Source of the DNA: Branchiostoma belcheri
Taxonomy: Eukaryota > Chordata > Leptocardii > Amphioxiformes > Branchiostomatidae
Reading direction: 5' to 3'
NCBI RefSeq assembly: GCF_001625305.1
Contig: NW_017804076.1
Coordinates: 905,017 to 969,016, forward strand
Length of the DNA: 64,000 nt
Below the pieces are notes generated by a model. The model was not told where the DNA came from. It saw only the letters and a program-made list of their open reading frames with translations, and did no database searches. The translations under genes and the position numbers were made by a program. Of the stretch, positions 47,918 through 60,600 are shown one piece after another (within the stretch, counting starts at the first letter, position 1; the number at the start of each line of letters is the position of its first letter).

Positions 47918-50900
47918 ATGGCTGACCCACGGGAGACACCACGTCTGGAGAGTGAAGAAATAGAAATGTCAGTCCTCCAGGGGGGCTTCAACCGCCAGGA
48001 TCCGGGGATACCTCCGCCTCTTCCCCCCGAACAGACCCGGACGGATCCGTCCTGCCGCCCCAAACAGACTCAGGGGCTACCGTCTCGTCATTCCGGACAA
48101 ATTCCGGAGGATCCGACTCGCCGTTCTAGACGGAGGGGTGGAAGAACGACCGAAAAGGTTTGTAGACACGTTCATTATATATAAATGAAATAATTTATTT
48201 CATTACATCTTTTACTTTACGTATCATCCTTTTGCAGTTTTGAGACTAATTGTAAAAGTATGAGCTTTACTTAAAAGTGGTCGTTTTGTATATGATTGAT
48301 CTTTTGATTTCAATTATTCTACTCGTTCTATTCTATTCTAAGGGATAGGGGTTGGGACTTGCGCTCGTTAAATTTCACTTACTAAACCCCAATTAGCTTG
48401 TTCCGATGTTGTATATTTGTTTATTTGTCCATGTAATCAGTATATCTCTGTTTAATCATTTTGTGTAGATGGCGCAGTTAATTTAAGTTCCATGGAACTT
48501 GAGTTCGACGCCATCTTGTATGTTTTTATGTTTTTGCCGTTTTGATAAGAAAAATTAATTTATCAATAGTAATGACTGTGCGTTTTGACTCATAGTTTTG
48601 ATCCCTAATCCTAACCCTTGCCCTGACAACTGCTAGTTCTCTGAAGTAAATAAACCGTTCGTTCCAGGTACCGTCGCGTCACACGGAAGAGACCCCGGGA
48701 CTACCGCCTCGTCCCCCCGAACAGGCTCCAGACGAACCATCGGTGACGCCGATCCGCCCCAAACAGAGAGACGGGAGAACGGCAGGCGTGTACCGGCACA
48801 GGCTACGGGAGGAAGACCTCGTCAAGCTGCCGCTGAACCCGATGTACGGGGCAGATCTAGATCTGCCGTCAGGTCAGTTCTAATTCTAACATTACATGTG
48901 TAGAACTAGATAAAAGGCCGCCAAACTAGCATAGGCTATCTTACTCTGTCCATGAGTCAGCTACAACCGAAGAAACACAACCCTATCAATTATAGTATTT
49001 TATAACTGGTAGAGTTTTGTTTGGGCCGGTTGTAGCGTTCTAGGTTGCTCTCTGAATGAAAATACACTAGAAGCGCAGTTTAAAACGCTTGCTATGTGAA
49101 AAGAATGTTAACAAAATAAGCCTTAAAGCTAGTAAGCCAGTACAAAAACGAAAAATGTACATCTTTTGTGTCTTAAGAATACATAACAAAATGAATTTTT
49201 CAAGAACGAACAAAAAAGTCTACTACTGCAAAAAAAACCTACCAATTTAGATGTTTGTTGACACATCACAATATTCTCGGATTTGGTGGTTATTTTGTAG
49301 TTTTTGCCTTTTAATTTGTGGTAGCACAATTTCAACATCGAACACGAGCACTGTGCCAGTATTCAGAATTTGCAATTATTCTTGGGGCAACCGTGTATCT
49401 GATCAGTTATCATGCTGACCTACGATACCAGTGTTAGGGGTTGTGGTTTGAGTTCTGCATTACATATAGAGATTTCAAGATTCATACTCTCACGTACCAA
49501 AAACGTGTAGACCATCACCAAAGCCACGCCCCCCTTAGCAACGACCTAGCAACTCTGGTTGACAACAAGCAACACTCTATAATAGGTATTTTCTCATCTT
49601 GAATGTTCATGTAAATATCGACTACTTAATCGTACAGGACCCATGCAACATTTCCTCTTTAATTCAATTCTTTTAATTCAAAGGATGGAGGCCAAATCCT
49701 TGAATTCTTTGAAATTGAATGGAGAACAATAAGCTTTACCACACACACACACACACGCACACACACTCACACACACACACACACACACACACACTGTCAC
49801 ACACGAATTATTGACATAATGGTGTGCTGTAGAAGTGGAAGCTTTCTGCCCAAACGTCGTTTGCATAAATAAAGAGAACACTACATTCCGTCAATGTATA
49901 GATACATTCCAACACTATCTACACATGCTAGTGTACCTGTCCTTGGTGCTGAACATTATCTACACATGCTAGTGTACCTGCCCTTGGTGCTGAACATTAT
50001 CTACACATGCTAGTGTACCTGCCCTTGGTGCTGAACATTATCTACTCATGCTAGTGTACCTGCCCTTGGTGCTGAACATCATCTACATATGCTAGTGTAC
50101 CTGTCCTTGGTGCTGAATACTATCCACGCATGTCAGTGTACCTGTCCTTGGTGCTGAACACTATTTATACAACATAGTGTACCTTTGAAAAAATTTAAGT
50201 ATCTTAGAAAGAGAGGAATATTAATACCGAAAATAATTTCAACAGGTTGTTAGAGCATAGGATATTGGAAAAGAAGAAAAAGCGATAGAACAACTTAGAG
50301 TTGTCAGTGTTAACACCATCAAACACGAGCAATCGTGCCTCAGGTTTGCTGGATCCCTGGTGGTCAGTGAACTGATTTGCCATTTTGGGGCTGTTCAAAA
50401 TTTCTTGCTTTTTTTCATGCACGCGCTGATGTGATCCACAAAAATTACATGTTGTGGCCTTATTGTCTCAAACGGCATCAACACACCATAATCCTGATTT
50501 GGTTGAAAGTATGACTTATCCATGAGCGATATACTAGTACATGGCAAGTGATGTGTAAGTGTTTAGTACTCTTAAATCAATATCTGAGCACAAAGTTTAA
50601 CCCGTCTGCTGACAATTTTTTTTTTTGCATCTCTGTTCTTTATTGAGTATCGAATACATATGTACATACATAATAAATTGTTACATCAGATTCATCAATT
50701 TCTGTCTGTTTGTACAATCTTTAACTTAACTATCCTTGTGCTGACAATTTAGTAATATGCAATTACTAGTACTTTTGATTGTAGAATCCGATGGAAGTGA
50801 CCATGACCAACAAACGACTCCCAAAGAAGTGTTTGGGGCGACCCAAGCCGAGATGACAGCCTCGGGCGGTCCGGCAGACGACAGTCCACCAGCAGACGGC

Positions 50901-53900
50901 CCCGGTCAACCTCTGAACCGAGAAGTCCGCAGCGCCCGGCCGGTCCTCTCTACCCAGAGGCCAGGAAGAACCACCGGCGGGGCCCAGCCTGTGGCGGCCG
51001 CCGCACACGTGTACGAGGATGGGGACACGTTCAGACAGGGCCTCGGACAACCTCTAAACCGCGACGTTTTCGGAGCTCCGACCATTCCCAAGTCCCCGAG
51101 GCCAGGAGGCCCATCTGATGGGACCCAACCTGCGGCGGCCGCCGCACACACGTACGAGAATGACGACACGTTCAGACAGGGTCTCGGGCCAGCTCTGAAC
51201 CGGGATGACAGCCCACCACCTGTCCCCTCAACACCGAGACCCGGAGGACCGCCCGGCGGGGCCCAACAACTGCCGAGCTGGCCACAGATGCTGCTGAATC
51301 CGCAAGCCATCATCAATCAGCTGCAGCCGAACGCCATGTACGACTCCAACGTGAACCACCCTCAAGGTTGGTATATATAACAACACAATTGTCTTATTCG
51401 TACGTTTCGTGGAATCAGCCATTTCATTCTGTTCTATAGCTATTGCTTTAATGGAAATGCTTTTTTGGAAATTTTCGCTTAATACGAAATGCAAACGTAG
51501 CAAAGAAATTTGAGTTCCCACTAATTTTATCTTATTTAGAAAGCAATAAATAGCAATTGTTGAGTAATCTTCAGTTCTCTTGATAATGCCTTAAAACACG
51601 CTGACACAGAGAGTGTGCTGTTGTTGACAACCACAATTACAATTTTCAAAGTAAAACCTTTAGGAGGAGCATCTTAATTAACACAATTGATACATTTCTT
51701 GACTGCCCACCGGCATAGGCGTAGGCCCAGTCCCGGAGAGTCGCACCATTTGGGAACGGTTACGTCATCACCAGTCCCCCCGCCTGCTGCTGTGCGTCGC
51801 CATATCGTCCGTTACCATGGTAACACTGCTGATCGTGGTGTCTGTACTTCTGACGCACCTCAACTCCCGACCTGACAACCAGGATTCTGTAAGTGCCCTG
51901 ATTCGTTTTGATTCACACACATGTTTATGGTGACAGGAGCAGAGCAGACCATGAAATTGCAACATTATGTAACCCAACACCAGTCACCATGGTGACAGAC
52001 GTCAACAAATCATGTCATTGGTGAGGTTATAGGTCACTGTTTGGAGAAGAAGAAGAAACTGAGCAAAAGCAATATGTATTCCTTCGGTAAACATAAAGAT
52101 TGGGAAAAAAAGCTAGCAAGAAGACAAAAAGCACATTAGATGGAGATACTTGTTGATTTGCAGATAACGACCTTGTCTTAAAAACGATGCGAAAACATGG
52201 AGTTGTTTATTTACAACTTTACAGTCGGCTATAAGCAAAGCAGGACCTAGCACCGCTGGCAAGACTGTCTGGCAAAGCTCTACTGTGATGACGAGGACTG
52301 ACAAAGCACTGACCTTGATGACAACTGCTGACGTCATCAAGGTCAGTACTTGTCAGCCTCCGTTGGGTTTGGGAGGGGTGCTCGTTTAGTATGATTGCAG
52401 CCACGGTTAACATAAATCAGCAGACGACTTCAAAGCTGCATCCTTGGCGCTCAAACAAAGTATATCAGATAATGTTTTTGGTAAATGAGGAATGATTTCT
52501 TCAAATTGCGTTGTCTTTTGTATCGATGGGTACAACCAAGTATTGTTTACGTCTTCGCAGCCGGCTACAACTAAATCAGGACGTAACACCGCTGACAGCA
52601 CTGCCTGGCGAAGTTCTACTGCGCTGATGAAGACCGACAAAGTGACATCGGCTGATGTCATCAAGGTCAGTACTAGTCGGTGTTCCTTGGGTTTATGGTG
52701 GCTGCTCATTTAGCATAATTGAAGCCACGGTAGACAAACTAGACATAGATATAAATATAGAAGTCAAGCACTACATTTTCTCATACACATTGTATGCATA
52801 TTGTAATTAGGCATCTGTCGTGGGATCGTGTGGCGTAACGGCAGAGTGCTCGACTCGGAACCAAGAGGTCTCGGGTTCGAGTCCTGACATGCCCTTGGGA
52901 AAGGCACTTTAAATGACTTTCCTCACTTAACTCTAATGAAAATTAGTATTGTCCAACCCTGTATTTGTCCTATGCGTTGGTGGCGGCATAAAATAAGTTG
53001 ATATAAACTTGAGTGTGCCGTCACCATGTCTAGTCATGAAATGTTGAAATATATAAAAAAAACATTGTGTAACGGGAGGGGGGTACACTGTACTGTACAC
53101 ACTGCTGATTATTGTTGTGTACGTAGCATATAGACAAATAAGAAGTAACTTGAATGTACGTCACATTGACCTTGTCCTTTGTGTAATACTAATAAAAATG
53201 GACATAAAACTGGAAAGGCGACAAATGTATCCATGATCTGTGGTAGAAAGAAGTCGAAATGGAAATTATAGAATGTTTCTCATGCCTGTTGCAGAAATGG
53301 TGGTTTGTTTACAATTTGACCCATCCTAACTGTTTAGGTGAGTCCGGTCCACGGACGTGGTCCCTCACACGGCGTCACGGAAGCAGCAGGACCTGGACCA
53401 ATCAACAAGCCGGTTTCAACAGGACCTGCACCAATCAACAAGCCGGTTTCAACAGGACCTGCACCAATCAACAAGCCGGTTTCAACCGCCACTGAAGGTT
53501 CGTGATAACATTGCCAACCCATCACATCTACACCTTTGTGTCATAGGGGGGCTGTGAAATATGACATGATTGAGGCGACTGTACGCCAGAGTAAGGCCAT
53601 GTTGATTTGATTATATGGATGACATCCGCGCGCGCATGAATTTTCGGCCGTTTCCAAAAAAAAAGTTTTCAACCATACTGTAAATCGTACAAAACAGTTG
53701 CAAAATGAGCAAAAATATACCATAAGTTAAAAAAAAATTAATAAAAACTATACCAATGTCGTAGAATGCCAAATGAACTTGAAGACTAGATTATTCGCCA
53801 AACCATAGTCTGTACCATTTGCTCAACCCTCATGACCACGTAGATTTCATAATGAAAAGAACTTTTTTTTTTGCAAAACTTTTTTTTTATTCGCACGCGC

Positions 53901-54864
53901 GCATCACTTTTGGGGCTCCCGGAGGATGCCATCCATATAATCAAATCAACATGGCCTAATAAAGAAAAAAATTAAACATGGATTGCATTAAAGGGGGTAA
54001 TAATAAGATCAATCTTTTGTTCCCGTAGATCATGACAGCAGGGCCAGCGTCATCACCTTTGGTGATGGGTCGGGGGCTGGAAAACTGCGCGGCGCGCGCG
54101 GAGTCGCAGTTTCCCCCGACAACAAGATCTGGGTGGCTGACTACACCAAAACCCGTCTCAGGGTGTACAGCATGGCAGGCGCCTTTCTGTACGAGTTTCC
54201 CCAAGGTGCACCAGGGCTGGGGTACCCGTCGTCAAAGACGCCAGATGACGTGTCCATCGACAGAGATGGTCACCTGTGGGTCTTGATGAATGGGTACCCT
54301 GCCAGCCCTGACTCCCTGGTGCAGGTGGACAGGGAAGGTCACCTGAAAGTCAAGTTTGACCTCCCTGACACTACACCACGGGGGATGCACCGCGGAATGG
54401 CCGTGGGCTTGCACAACAACCACGTTTTCGTCACCTGGTCTGACGGTTACAGTGGCGGTGTGCAAGCCTTCCAGCCGGATGGGAGGTTCCTGTGGGATGG
54501 CCAGCGGCGGATGAAGAAGCCGACGTACGTCACCGCTACCGAAGAAGGCAACATCTTCGTCTCCGACGTAAACGCTCACTACATCTACAAGTTCGATGAG
54601 AACGGGCAGTACAGGTCGAGGTTCGGAGGACCGGGGCTGAGCGGTGGCGACCTGAATCGTCCTCGCGGCATCTGTACGGACAGTTCCGGTCACATCTTGG
54701 TGGTGGACTCTGACAACCAGCGCGTGGTGGTGTACACAAGCCGGGGTAGATATGTCCGCCACATCGCCGTCCGTGCTAAACTCCCAAAAGGGGTTGCAGT
54801 GGGGCTGGGAGGACAGTTGGTTGTGATCAACCAAAGCACAATCACTGTCTTCCCCCGCTACTGA
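47918..54864 (+). CDS. Type II membrane protein with extracellular NHL-repeat propeller
   Basis: Eight exons in compatible phase: 47918-48157, 48668-48872, 50785-51366, 51719-51888, 52225-52341, 52561-52665, 53338-53497, 54029-54864; 804 residues. Residues 1 to ~365 are cytoplasmic, Pro/Arg-rich, with PPLPPEQ motifs and two and a half copies of a ~45-residue repeat (DTFRQGLGQPLNRD). One hydrophobic segment (LLLCVAISSVTMVTLLIVVS, ~367-390) has no signal peptide before it, so type II topology is expected. The stalk contains two duplicated Ser/Thr-rich exons and three copies of PINKPVSTGPA. The C-terminal exon is an NHL propeller: repeated GVAVSPDNKIWVADY, GNIFVSDVNAHYIYKFDENG and GHILVVDSDNQRVVVY blades. 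It resembles TRIM-NHL propellers, but with no RING or B-box. Ligand unknown; cell-surface recognition is a guess from the fold. Confidence 0.82.
49740..49797. repeat. (CA)n microsatellite
   Basis: About 58 bp of CA with minor interruptions, in intron 2 of the NHL gene. Confidence 0.9.
49914..50183. repeat. Minisatellite, 41-bp unit, ~6.5 copies
   Basis: The unit contains CATGCTAGTGTACCTG and CCTTGGTGCTGAACATT. The first copies are almost identical; the last two have decayed. It lies in intron 2 of the NHL gene. Confidence 0.9.
50376..50463. mobile_element. AGGCCAC-family MITE right-end fragment
   Basis: CGCGCTGATGTGATCC then ACATGTTGTGGCCTTAT resembles the right ends of the family. No matching left end was found. 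Confidence 0.4.
52225..52735 (+). repeat. Tandem duplication creating NHL gene exons 5 and 6
   Basis: A unit of about 330 bp that includes exon 5 (52225-52341) and the following intron start is repeated at exon 6 (52561-52665). Shared blocks are ATGTCATCAAGGTCAGTACT, GGGTTT, GCTCRTTTAG and ATTGMAGCCACGGT. Both exons are phase 0, so the duplication lengthens the stalk without shifting the frame. Confidence 0.8.
52826..53075 (+). mobile_element. tRNA-derived SINE
   Basis: The head reads TGTGGCGTAACGGCAGAG (A-box) ... GGTTCGAGTCC (B-box), then CCTTGGGAAAGGCACTTTA, a typical post-tRNA SINE body, ending in AT/A-rich sequence near 53066. It lies in intron 6 of the NHL gene. Confidence 0.75.
53593..53958. 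mobile_element. AGGCCAT-variant foldback MITE (NHL gene intron 7)
   Basis: Ends AAGGCCATGTTGATTTGATT and AATCAAATCAACATGGCCT are perfect inverted repeats. Next to them lie TATGGATGACATCC and GGATGCCATCCATATAA, with CGCGCGC tracts on both sides. Confidence 0.85.
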
Positions 54865-55415
54865 TAATGATGCACAAAGATGATGGCCCTTGTATGCAGG
54901 TTATGGTCATATGGAATGGTCATAACTGCCCACAGAACTTGAGTTGATGTGACAATGGGACACATTTGATACATTTCTAACAATCACATGATGTCAGCTG
55001 ATATTTTTAGTGACACGTTTGTGTAATTTTTGTTTATGTTCAAATCTAGAAGTGACATTAATTCACGCAGGCCGTGATCTATTTTTGTGACAGCCATGAA
55101 AAAAATATACAAAATAGTTCTAATTGTTTTCAGTGTGTGTATGTAAGCAATCATGATTTGTGTGCTAGTTCACATTATTCCCCAGCTGTATCAGACATTC
55201 ATATTGTAATATGAAGCAATATTTAATTTTTAGTATTGTGTATCTGCCTATATTGATGAAGCTTATAATATTTTTGTTGATAGAAGAGGCCAGTGTGGTA
55301 TAAAAGTTTAATCAAGGCATCCAATGCTAACTTATTTTAACTGAGCAACATTATTACCTTTGCCAAGAAGGTTATGTTTATAATGGCGTTGGCGTATGTG
55401 TGTGTCTTTGTGTGT

Positions 55416-55448
<33 letters not shown>

Positions 55449-55485
55449 CTGTGTGTGTGTGTCTGTGTGTGCTGTGTGTGTGTAT

Positions 55486-55520
<35 letters not shown>

Positions 55521-57682
55521 TGTCCGTGTGTGCTGTGTGTGTGTATGAGTGTGTGTGTGTCTGTGTATGTGTGTGTGTGTGTGTATGTCTGTGTGTGTCT
55601 GTGTGTGTGTGTCTGTGTGTGCTGTGTGTGTGTATGAGTGTGTGTGTGTGTGTGTGAACACGATAACTCGAGAAGGCTGTGATGGATTGTCTTGATATTT
55701 GGTAGGTGGGTAGGTCTTGATGAGACCTGGCCCTTAAAATGATTAGATTTTGGCCCCCTGGTGGTTGGCATGGTACTGCAGCAGAACTTCCAAAATCATT
55801 TGCATAATCTATGAGGAAGTGCTATAATGGCATTCTGATAAGACTGTCTTTTGCTGGAGAATTTGATCAACAGATATAATACATGCAATTGAGGATCCTA
55901 TATGCATAATTAGGACGATTAATCTATAATTTCTCAGTCATAAAGGTTTGCATGCATATGATTTGGCGAAGGTATGACATCCATGAAACTCTAGTTTCAC
56001 ATGTTATATTACTGAATATCCATTATCAAATTTCAAACATTCTTCCGGATTCCCTAATGTGTCTGTGTATGTGACAGCATATTTCAGACCATACATGTAC
56101 GTTAAAGCAACACGGAAGTGAAAACAGTTTACCTCTAGATCTGGAGCTCCGTCCTTAGTGCATACAGCAAACGGGCAATGGCCGATGTACGCTGTCAGTG
56201 GCCCCAGGATATACGAGCAAACAGGATATTGTAGATCATGAATAATAGTAGTAAGCCGTCCGTTCTGTAGAGCTGGAAGTGTGACAGTATAAGTACATGT
56301 AGATCAGACAGGATCAAACTGGTGACTAGCAAGTCGAAACACCGTCACTACTTCTTGTAACTTCTGTCTTGAATAGAGTGCTGCTCGTTGTCCTATCCTT
56401 GTATCCGTAAGGAAATATATAGTCTTCAGGACCAGTAATTTTGTACACGTACTTATATGCTGTGTGCCCTCCCTGTTGCTAGACACCACCTGAGTATTAC
56501 GTATGCACATAAAGATAATGATGATACCATTTAATAGCCTGGGGCTATTTCTTTGTTGCACAACTTGTCCGGTCGGTTTGTGGGGACTCCTGGCGGATCT
56601 TTTGAACCTTGCAGCCAACACTTTGCCTATGACTTACTTTACACCTACTCTAACTAGTGGTATCTATACCAAAATGCGGGACTTAAACTTATATACATTA
56701 CGTGCATAACTTTCTATTGAAGAACGTTTAAGTGAACCCAAAGTGCGGTTTTTAAAACCACTTTCATCATTTTGTCATGAGCAAAACATAAAAATGATAA
56801 AACTGATAATGCATTGTATTCAACATCAGAAATATTAATCATATGTAACAGATGTTTTCAGGATATGGCGTTATGCGTGACCTCGTGCAACAAAAGTTAA
56901 CTGTGGACACAAAGGTTTCAACTTAAAGCTTAAGTGTGTTTTTGTTGTGTAAGCTTGAACGCACCCTAAACCCCGACAACTGGTAGGTGGTCACGGAACC
57001 TTAGGCTCGACCTTAATTGTCATACAGTGCATTACACTGTGCGGTAACGTCCCATGTATATACATGCCACCACTCAGTGTGGGGACTGGCTTCAATGGGG
57101 TTTGTCCTGTACCGGGGGGACCACTTCATAACTAACATGTTAACGCTCAGATTGTGAATGTCAGTAGGGCCACTTTTAGCGATTTCTAACCGAATATGAC
57201 TGTCCAGAACAAATTTGAAAACATTATATGTCGTTATGATAGAAATGACTCGGGAACATGGCAACATAGTGTTACCACCTATTCGGATGAATGTGTCAAA
57301 TTTTATTTTGAATTAACTTATTGATGGGTTAACCTATTGATAATTTTAAACTATAGAGAAGTACCCATTTCCACTTTACTGTAATCACGGAGCGACCAAG
57401 ATTAGATTTGTGTGACCCTTGATTACAGAATTGCATACTTGGAATATTATGCAAGATATAAATGTTCAGTAAAACACACAGTGTAAGAAATGTTCTCTAT
57501 GCATGGAATTCTTTGAGCAATCTATCAATTCTTTGGTCACTGGTCTCAGCGTAGTGTAAAGGGAATAGACCACGTTACATGTATGAATGGTTTGACGGAT
57601 TGCCAGTAGACCCAGGACCCCTACAGTGGGTGAACAGAGTGGTCCCCCCGGGACGGTACCCTTTTTGAAAGCAGTCGGCACC
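54865..57682. other. Intergenic: NHL gene 3' region to integrin 5' flank
   Basis: Apart from the repeat element at 55355-55974 I find no gene. Open frames around 55.4-55.7 kb come from a GT microsatellite. The stretch at 57540-57682 becomes GC-rich and is probably the integrin 5' UTR. Confidence 0.45.
55355..55974. mobile_element. TACCTTTGCCAAG-family element with large (GT)n
   Basis: Begins TTACCTTTGCCAAGAAGG and ends ATTTGGCGAAGGTA, with the same internal blocks as 12499 (TAGATTTTGGCCCCCTGG, TGCATAATCTATGAGG). A GT/GTCT microsatellite of about 250 bp has expanded near the left end (55400-55660). Confidence 0.7.
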
Positions 57683-60600
57683 ATGGCGCACCGAGGACGG
57701 GTACCTCTCCTTCTCCTCTCCGTTCTCTGCGTCCAGTTCTCCCGGGGTCTCTGTTTTAACCTGGACACGGACGATCCTGTGGTCAAGAAAGGGCCGGAGG
57801 GCAGTCACTTCGGCTATTCCGTGGCGCAACACCAAATCATGCACCATGGCATAGCGGTGGTCAGAGAAAATGTGTAAGTAGAGACCCTCCGTTCACTTTC
57901 TCTATTTTTGTGTGGTCACTTCATTGAGGTTATAATCTCTGTCACTCCCTGGTCACTCTCTACCATTTGTCCATTTCTAATTTGGAAATAGATGGTCAAA
58001 TTGTTGATTTTTACGCCCTGTTTTTGAGAGTATTCTTAGTCAAACGGTTATTCTTTTGCGGAAGGGACAGTTGTGTGAATGGTTCTGTACCGCCCCAGTG
58101 ACCACATGGCCGTGCTTCTTTTGAATTTCCTTTTACATCACGTGTTTCCATGTCGGGCTGAAATCTGAGAATCTTTTGAGGTCCACGAATAGTCCTTGGA
58201 AGCAAAACTATGTACTTTTAAATTCCTGTAGTAACGTTGCTAAGCGTTACGCGGAGGTATGTGTTTTTTTTTTCAAGGCTGATGTTCTCTAAAAGCCAGG
58301 CCACTAATGTGTGTTTAGTACGACGATTTTTCGCTGCAGTGCGTGTACACATTACACGTTACTTAATCCCATTACACGACTTGTTATACGCCTATTGGAG
58401 TCCCTACAACTAGTGCTTTATGGCAAAGACACGGGGCTTGAAACATTTATCCAGTAGCAAACCGTACGGCATACTTATAAAATGCTTGTGAACAAACATT
58501 ATACTCATGAACAACGCATCCGTTTGAGGATGTGGTTCAGAAGATTACAGATCTGTCATGTGTGTTCTACTAATCTACCATCAAAGACTTGCGACCGCAA
58601 GACAGTGGATACATCTTGAGGAAGTCACAGATAAAAGGTGTGTCGACCGTCACAGGTAGAGTCACTTCACTTCAAAGTACCTCTCAGAATCCTAAAATCC
58701 GGTCTACCTTCAATTTGTGTGACTTCAAAAAACACCTACGGAACTGCGCGCCTTCGCAAGTGCGCCAGGTATTTTTTAGTAACCTTAGCCGTGGACGACT
58801 CTGGTAATCCTTTTTGCATGATAATGCCGGATATGCAAAAAGAAGGATTACCAGAGTCGTCCACGGCTATTAGTAACCTATACTTTGGCAACAAAAGGTC
58901 GCTCACTCATGTGAAAGATTCCGGCCAAGTGGCCAGATGAGAAGTTCAAGCGCATAAATAATGGATTCTTCAAGCAGCTTTCAGAAAGCCGTGTTTACCG
59001 TGGAGGTTTGCCAATTATGCGGAGCAAACTGAGGCTTTCCACTGAACCAGAATCACTGCCGAAATGTAGTGGATGTTACTTGAAATGTGTCACAGTTTTT
59101 AAAACTTATCCGGGTTCTTGACTAACAATTTATTGTGAAAATAATCAGGTTTCGCCTGAAGAAAACACGTCTAGAAGTAGCTGCGGTGTTAGAATAACTT
59201 CCTAGCACTCCCACACTTTTTACAAAGAAGGTGGTTTCAGTGGTGTTGCATTCTGAACACGTATGCGTACCGTCTGCTACATAATTATTGAATCACTGGT
59301 CTTAAGCCCTGTTGGGTGTTGTCAGAGGTCACCCACAGAACACCCACCTCTGTTGTTTATAACTGAGTCTTGTTCAGAACCAGTTAGCGGATCGGCCAGG
59401 AAGAGAGCTGTGTGATTAGAAGTGAAGGATAGAAGAGTTTTCTTTTACACATCCAGATTTTTGGTGTCTATCAGACACCTTCCTCAGAGCTTCTGACTAG
59501 AGTTCTGTTTCTTGCCACTATATGTAGGTGGCGCTTTTGCGGCGAGAGGCGAGAACACTCTTATATCCTATACTTTACCAACCTGATAAAACTATTTTAG
59601 GTAGAAGTGAAGGAGTTTGTTATACTGTTATACACAACAAACGTTCAATCTTAGAAGAAAAGTAGACGTACACAGAGGTTCACAAACAATAGAGGCACAC
59701 AGCTATTTAGTATTGTCGTCATAGAGTGGCTCTCAAAACAAGGCAGTCGTTCTTTTCCTCGACAATTTTCAGCAACAGTCTACTGTTAAAAAAGGAGGTT
59801 CATGTTTAGTAGGTTGACGTTTTACTACTATGTTTTGTCATTCTAGAGACAAAACACTGCATATAACTGAATAAGCTTGCTCATGTATCTTCTATACATT
59901 GTCAGGAAGAAGGATGGGTAAAACAGTTTTCATCATAATCGTTAAGCGTTTTTTGCACACATTTGTGTAGCTGACCCTATCAAGCTTCTAGAATGATTCC
60001 CATAATCAGTTCATAGTTCTTTTTTATTTTCTCTCACAACATTGATGCTCTTTCTTATCACATTTTTGTTGGTTACAGTTTAATTGTCGGAGCCCCTAAA
60101 TCAGAGAACCCGTACCAACAGTGGGTGGCCCTGCCCGGTGCCGTGTACAAGTGTCGGATGACAACCAATGAGAGGGACTGTAGGATCGTACAGGTGGACA
60201 CGGCAGGTAGGTTCACCAATCAGAGAGACCGTAGGATCGGAAGGTAGACACGGCAGGTAGGTTCACCAATCAGAGGGGCCGTAGGATCGTACCCGTAGGC
60301 ACGGCAGGTAGGTTCACCAATCAGAGGGACTGTAGGATCGTATAGTTAGACACGGCAGGTAGGTTCACCAATCATAGGGACTGTAGGATCCACCAATTAT
60401 AGGGACTGTAGGATCGTACAGGTGTCCAGATCGACATGTTATGTGTTCCAAAGAAAACCAGTACTAAAGTGATTGGCTGGTAGGATCGAATTATTTTCTC
60501 AGCAAAAGATGGGTGTAATGAAAAGATGGAATGGTACACTGCAATATTGTATTCATAATTCTGTTTTAAACCTTTACATGCCTTTTGTACAGACATCGCT

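Noticed and set aside
41312..50183. CRISPR array
   Set aside because: Tandem repeats at 41312 and 49914 lack unique spacers, and the DNA is eukaryotic.
54232..54834. 200-codon minus-strand frame over the NHL exon
   Set aside because: Antisense shadow of the propeller exon, no splice context.
55332..55771. Open frames of TH/HT and CVCV repeats
   Set aside because: Produced by the (GT)n tract inside a transposable element.
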